The notes beneath the pieces are model-generated. The model was given only the letters and a program-made list of their open reading frames with translations, made no database searches and had not been told where the DNA came from. 24,270 bases of DNA from positions 1 through 24,270 of the forward strand of contig JACOVJ010000075.1 in the NCBI GenBank assembly GCA_016177385.1, in the 5' to 3' direction. Made by a program: the position numbers and the translations under genes. Positions within the stretch are counted from its first letter, which is position 1. Each line of letters starts with the position of its first letter. The DNA is from Candidatus Niyogiibacteriota bacterium. Its GTDB lineage: Bacteria > Patescibacteriota > Minisyncoccia > HO2-45-28. Below, piece by piece: positions 22,655 to 24,270 of this stretch.

Positions 22655-22683
22655 TTGAACTTCAACAAAAGATTCGCTATAGT
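22655..22683 (+). promoter_or_regulatory. Promoter of the TPR gene, leaderless spacing
   Basis: TTGAAC (22655-22660), a 17-bp spacer and TATAGT (22678-22683) lie nine bases before the ATG at 22693. Transcription would begin within about three bases of the start codon, and no Shine-Dalgarno sequence is present. Confidence 0.65.
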
Positions 22684-22692
22684 GGCTGATAT

Positions 22693-23391
22693 ATGGAACC
22701 GCAAATAGAGAACAATTCGCAGTCGCAATCGAAGCGCGGGGCGCTTCTGACCGTGCTTTTGATGGTTGCCGCGCTTGGCGCGAGCGGCTGGCTTATCTGG
22801 AGGAATCTAAATAAAGAAGGCTCTGAGATCGCTTCAATGGAGCCATCAGAAACTCAAACTGAAGGACAACCGGCATCTACTACGACCGAGAAAGAAACCC
22901 AAAAAGAAGCTCCAAAAGAAGACCCGTTAAAAGCAAAAATGCCATCTCTTACACGTGCGGTCCCGACAGACGCGGATCCCGCGTTGGTCAAAAAAATCAG
23001 CGAGGCGGTCGAACTCATCAGGGATAACTTCGACTATCTTCAAGCATGGCTTCAATTGGGTCTTTTGAGGAAAGAGGTTGGGGACTATGCGGGAGCGATC
23101 GAGGCATGGAAATTCGCGACTATTTTGCGGCCCCAAATCTCTACGGCATTTTTGAACCTCGGCGATATTTATGGATGGTATTTGCATGACAATGCGAAGG
23201 CGGAATCATATTTGCTTGCGGGTATCGCCGCTGAACCGAAAAACGCCTATACCTACTACAAGACCTACGAGTTTTACGTGGACGTACTGCAGGATACCGT
23301 AAAAGCTCGCAAGATTTTGCAGGACGGCATCGCTTCAAACCCCGACTCCTCCCAAGATCTAAAAATCGCTCTCGACAATCTCAACCTCTAA
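22693..23391 (+). CDS. Membrane-anchored TPR-repeat protein
   Basis: This 232-residue protein has a short polar N-terminus, one membrane helix (about residues 16-36), and a Glu/Thr/Lys-rich disordered spacer (about 40-80). At least three TPR-like helical pairs follow from about residue 100, including LQLGLLRKEVGDYAGAIEAW and AFLNLGDIYGW, then AYTYYKTYEFYVDVL. The topology puts the repeats outside the membrane if the positive residues near K14-R15 stay inside. TPR domains are protein-binding scaffolds; the partner is unknown. A clear promoter lies directly upstream. The gene is followed by the REP pair that precedes the transposase. Confidence 0.82.
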   Translation: MEPQIENNSQSQSKRGALLTVLLMVAALGASGWLIWRNLNKEGSEIASMEPSETQTEGQPASTTTEKETQKEAPKEDPLKAKMPSLTRAVPTDADPALVKKISEAVELIRDNFDYLQAWLQLGLLRKEVGDYAGAIEAWKFATILRPQISTAFLNLGDIYGWYLHDNAKAESYLLAGIAAEPKNAYTYYKTYEFYVDVLQDTVKARKILQDGIASNPDSSQDLKIALDNLNL

Positions 23392-23408
23392 ATCCCTAAC
23401 CCTCAAGC

Positions 23409-23495
23409 CCCCGAGGGGAGTCCTCGGGGTGGATAACTTCGCCAAAACGGTAAAAGTTATCCACAGTTTATCCACCCAAAGGACTCCCCTCGGGG
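23409..23495. repeat. Head-to-head REP pair upstream of RAYT
   Basis: Unit 1 (23409-23429) is perfect, followed by the tail GTGGATAAC. Unit 2 (23475-23495) has a diverged left arm CCCAAAGG and is preceded by TTTATCCACCC and GTTATCCACA. The latter contains an exact DnaA-box sequence (23457-23465). The pair ends 24 bp before the transposase ATG and probably marks the left side of the RAYT locus. Confidence 0.85.
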
Positions 23496-23519
23496 TGATG
23501 AAGGTGATATGAAAGAGGG

Positions 23520-24233
23520 ATGGAGCGGAAATTTGAGTTTTCAATCGGAGAGTTCTATCACATTTTTAACCGCGGGAACGATAAGCGGATGATCTTCGAC
23601 CATCCGCGGGATTATGCTCGCTTTCTTGCGCTTCTGTACTTGTGCAATGGTACGACCCCCATCAATATCCGCGATCAGTTTCCCCGAGGACTCCCCTCGG
23701 GGAATTTGGGGAAATTTGATGATTTAAAGCAGGTGGATCGGGGAAAGGAACTGGTTGCGGTTGGCGCCTACTGTTTGATGCCCAATCATTTCCATTTATT
23801 GCTGCAGGAAACGGCGGAGAATTCCATCACCAAGTTTTTGGGAAAGGTCCTAACCGCGTATTCGATGTACTATAATAAAAGATACGGGCGAACGGGAAAA
23901 TTGTTCGAGGGGCCGTTTCGGGCGGTGCACGCATCGGATGACGACTATTTAAAGTACCTTTTTTCGTATATTCATTTGAATCCTCTGAAGTTTTTGTATC
24001 CGGAGTGGCGGGAGAAGGGGGTGGAGGACACGGAGCGGGCGCAGGAATTTTTGAACCGGTACGCCTACTCGAGCTATGCCGACTACAAAGGCGACGCGCG
24101 GCCCGAAGGGATTCTTTTGAATAAAGGCGCGTTTCCGCAGTATTTTGATGAGAACGAGAGATTTGAGGACTTTATCAACGATTGGATCCAGTTCTCGCTT
24201 CCGGAAGGGAGTCCCGCGCGCGGAGCGGAGTAG
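23520..24233 (+). CDS. REP-associated tyrosine transposase (RAYT, Y1/IS200-like)
   Basis: This 237-residue HUH single-strand transposase belongs to the TnpA_REP group. The HUH metal site is H90-F91-H92 in CLMPNHFHLLL, and the catalytic tyrosine is probably Y150 in YLFSYIHLNP. The start FYHIFNRGNDKRMIF and the block TAYSMYYNKRYGRTGKLFEGPF are typical. Both active-site parts are intact, so the enzyme may be functional. Family members bind and cleave REP palindromes and are usually single-copy domesticated genes. Residues 55-61 (PRGLPSG) are encoded by a perfect REP unit inside the gene, in a variable loop just upstream of the HUH strand. REP units also lie on both sides of the gene. Confidence 0.92.
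   Translation: MERKFEFSIGEFYHIFNRGNDKRMIFDHPRDYARFLALLYLCNGTTPINIRDQFPRGLPSGNLGKFDDLKQVDRGKELVAVGAYCLMPNHFHLLLQETAENSITKFLGKVLTAYSMYYNKRYGRTGKLFEGPFRAVHASDDDYLKYLFSYIHLNPLKFLYPEWREKGVEDTERAQEFLNRYAYSSYADYKGDARPEGILLNKGAFPQYFDENERFEDFINDWIQFSLPEGSPARGAE
23682..23702. repeat. REP unit inside the transposase gene
   Basis: This is a perfect 21-nt unit (CCCCGAGG, loop ACTCC, CCTCGGGG) read in frame as P-R-G-L-P-S-G. It has no GTTATCCAC tail. Confidence 0.88.
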
Positions 24234-24250
24234 TTATTATAAGTTATCCA

Positions 24251-24270
24251 CCCCTAGGACTCCCCTCGGG
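24251..24270. repeat. REP unit downstream of RAYT, cut by window end
   Basis: CCCCTAGG, loop ACTCC and CCTCGGG are visible, preceded by the tail GTTATCCAC (24243-24251). One base of the 21-nt unit lies beyond the window. It marks the right side of the RAYT locus. Confidence 0.8.

Noticed and set aside
24195..24215. GGGAGTCCCGCGCGC near the end of the transposase gene as a further REP unit
   Set aside because: It matches only GGGAGTCC and cannot form the conserved stem. It looks like coding sequence or a decayed remnant at best.

Overview
The window looks like part of a streamlined genome from the Candidate Phyla Radiation (Patescibacteria), most likely Parcubacteria. This is inferred from several things seen together: very short intergenic gaps, many small unassigned membrane proteins, a large surface protein with a signal peptide, coiled coil and peptidoglycan-binding domain, leaderless-looking promoters, and LAGLIDADG and IS200-type REP transposase genes of the kind seen in these genomes. 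UGA is a normal stop: release factor 2 is present with its programmed frameshift, and several genes end in TGA. The DNA is moderately GC-rich. Two genes (positions 2840-3064 and 11671-12369) are visibly AT-richer than their surroundings.

Positions 1-2735 hold the 3' part of lepA, a 37-residue membrane microprotein, an FtsB/DivIC-like gene coupled to a SurA-N-like membrane protein, and tRNA-Gly(CCC). Positions 2736-4848 hold a small zinc-motif membrane protein between two copies of a terminator hairpin, then a two-gene minus-strand operon: a PEBP-family protein and a LivJ-like ligand-binding protein without a signal peptide. Positions 4876-7465 hold a soluble GAF-GAF-PAS histidine kinase facing a single-domain response regulator, with a shared terminator between them. 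Positions 7513-10920 hold tRNA-Thr(CGT), a lipoprotein, and the operon prfB-ftsE-ftsX. A hairpin of about 164 nt begins at the ftsX stop codon.

Positions 11114-12448 hold a zinc-motif protein, the 5' fragment of a tRNA with its promoter, a LAGLIDADG homing endonuclease, and an intact tRNA-Gln(CTG). Positions 12593-17531 hold envelope and glycosylation genes: a small membrane protein, a PAP2 phosphatase, a polyprenyl-phosphate mannose synthase-like GT2, a DUF2079 GT-C-like protein, and a PMT-family glycosyltransferase. A helix-turn-helix protein follows. A structured 468-nt leader then precedes a 1248-residue S-layer-like protein, which is the probable target of the glycosylation genes. A membrane-anchored TPR protein and a REP-associated tyrosine transposase (RAYT) close the window.

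The most interesting signal is a family of 21-nt palindromes: stem CCCCGAGG, loop ACTCC, stem CCTCGGGG. Several are attached to a GTTATCCAC tail and arranged head-to-head. Nine units lie between 15086 and the window end, and I found none before that. They flank the RAYT gene, and one sits in frame inside it. Other units are inserted in frame in the DUF2079 and PMT-family genes. The core is a multiple of three long and has no stop codon in any of six frames, so it can insert into coding sequence without truncating the protein. Some tails match the DnaA-box consensus.
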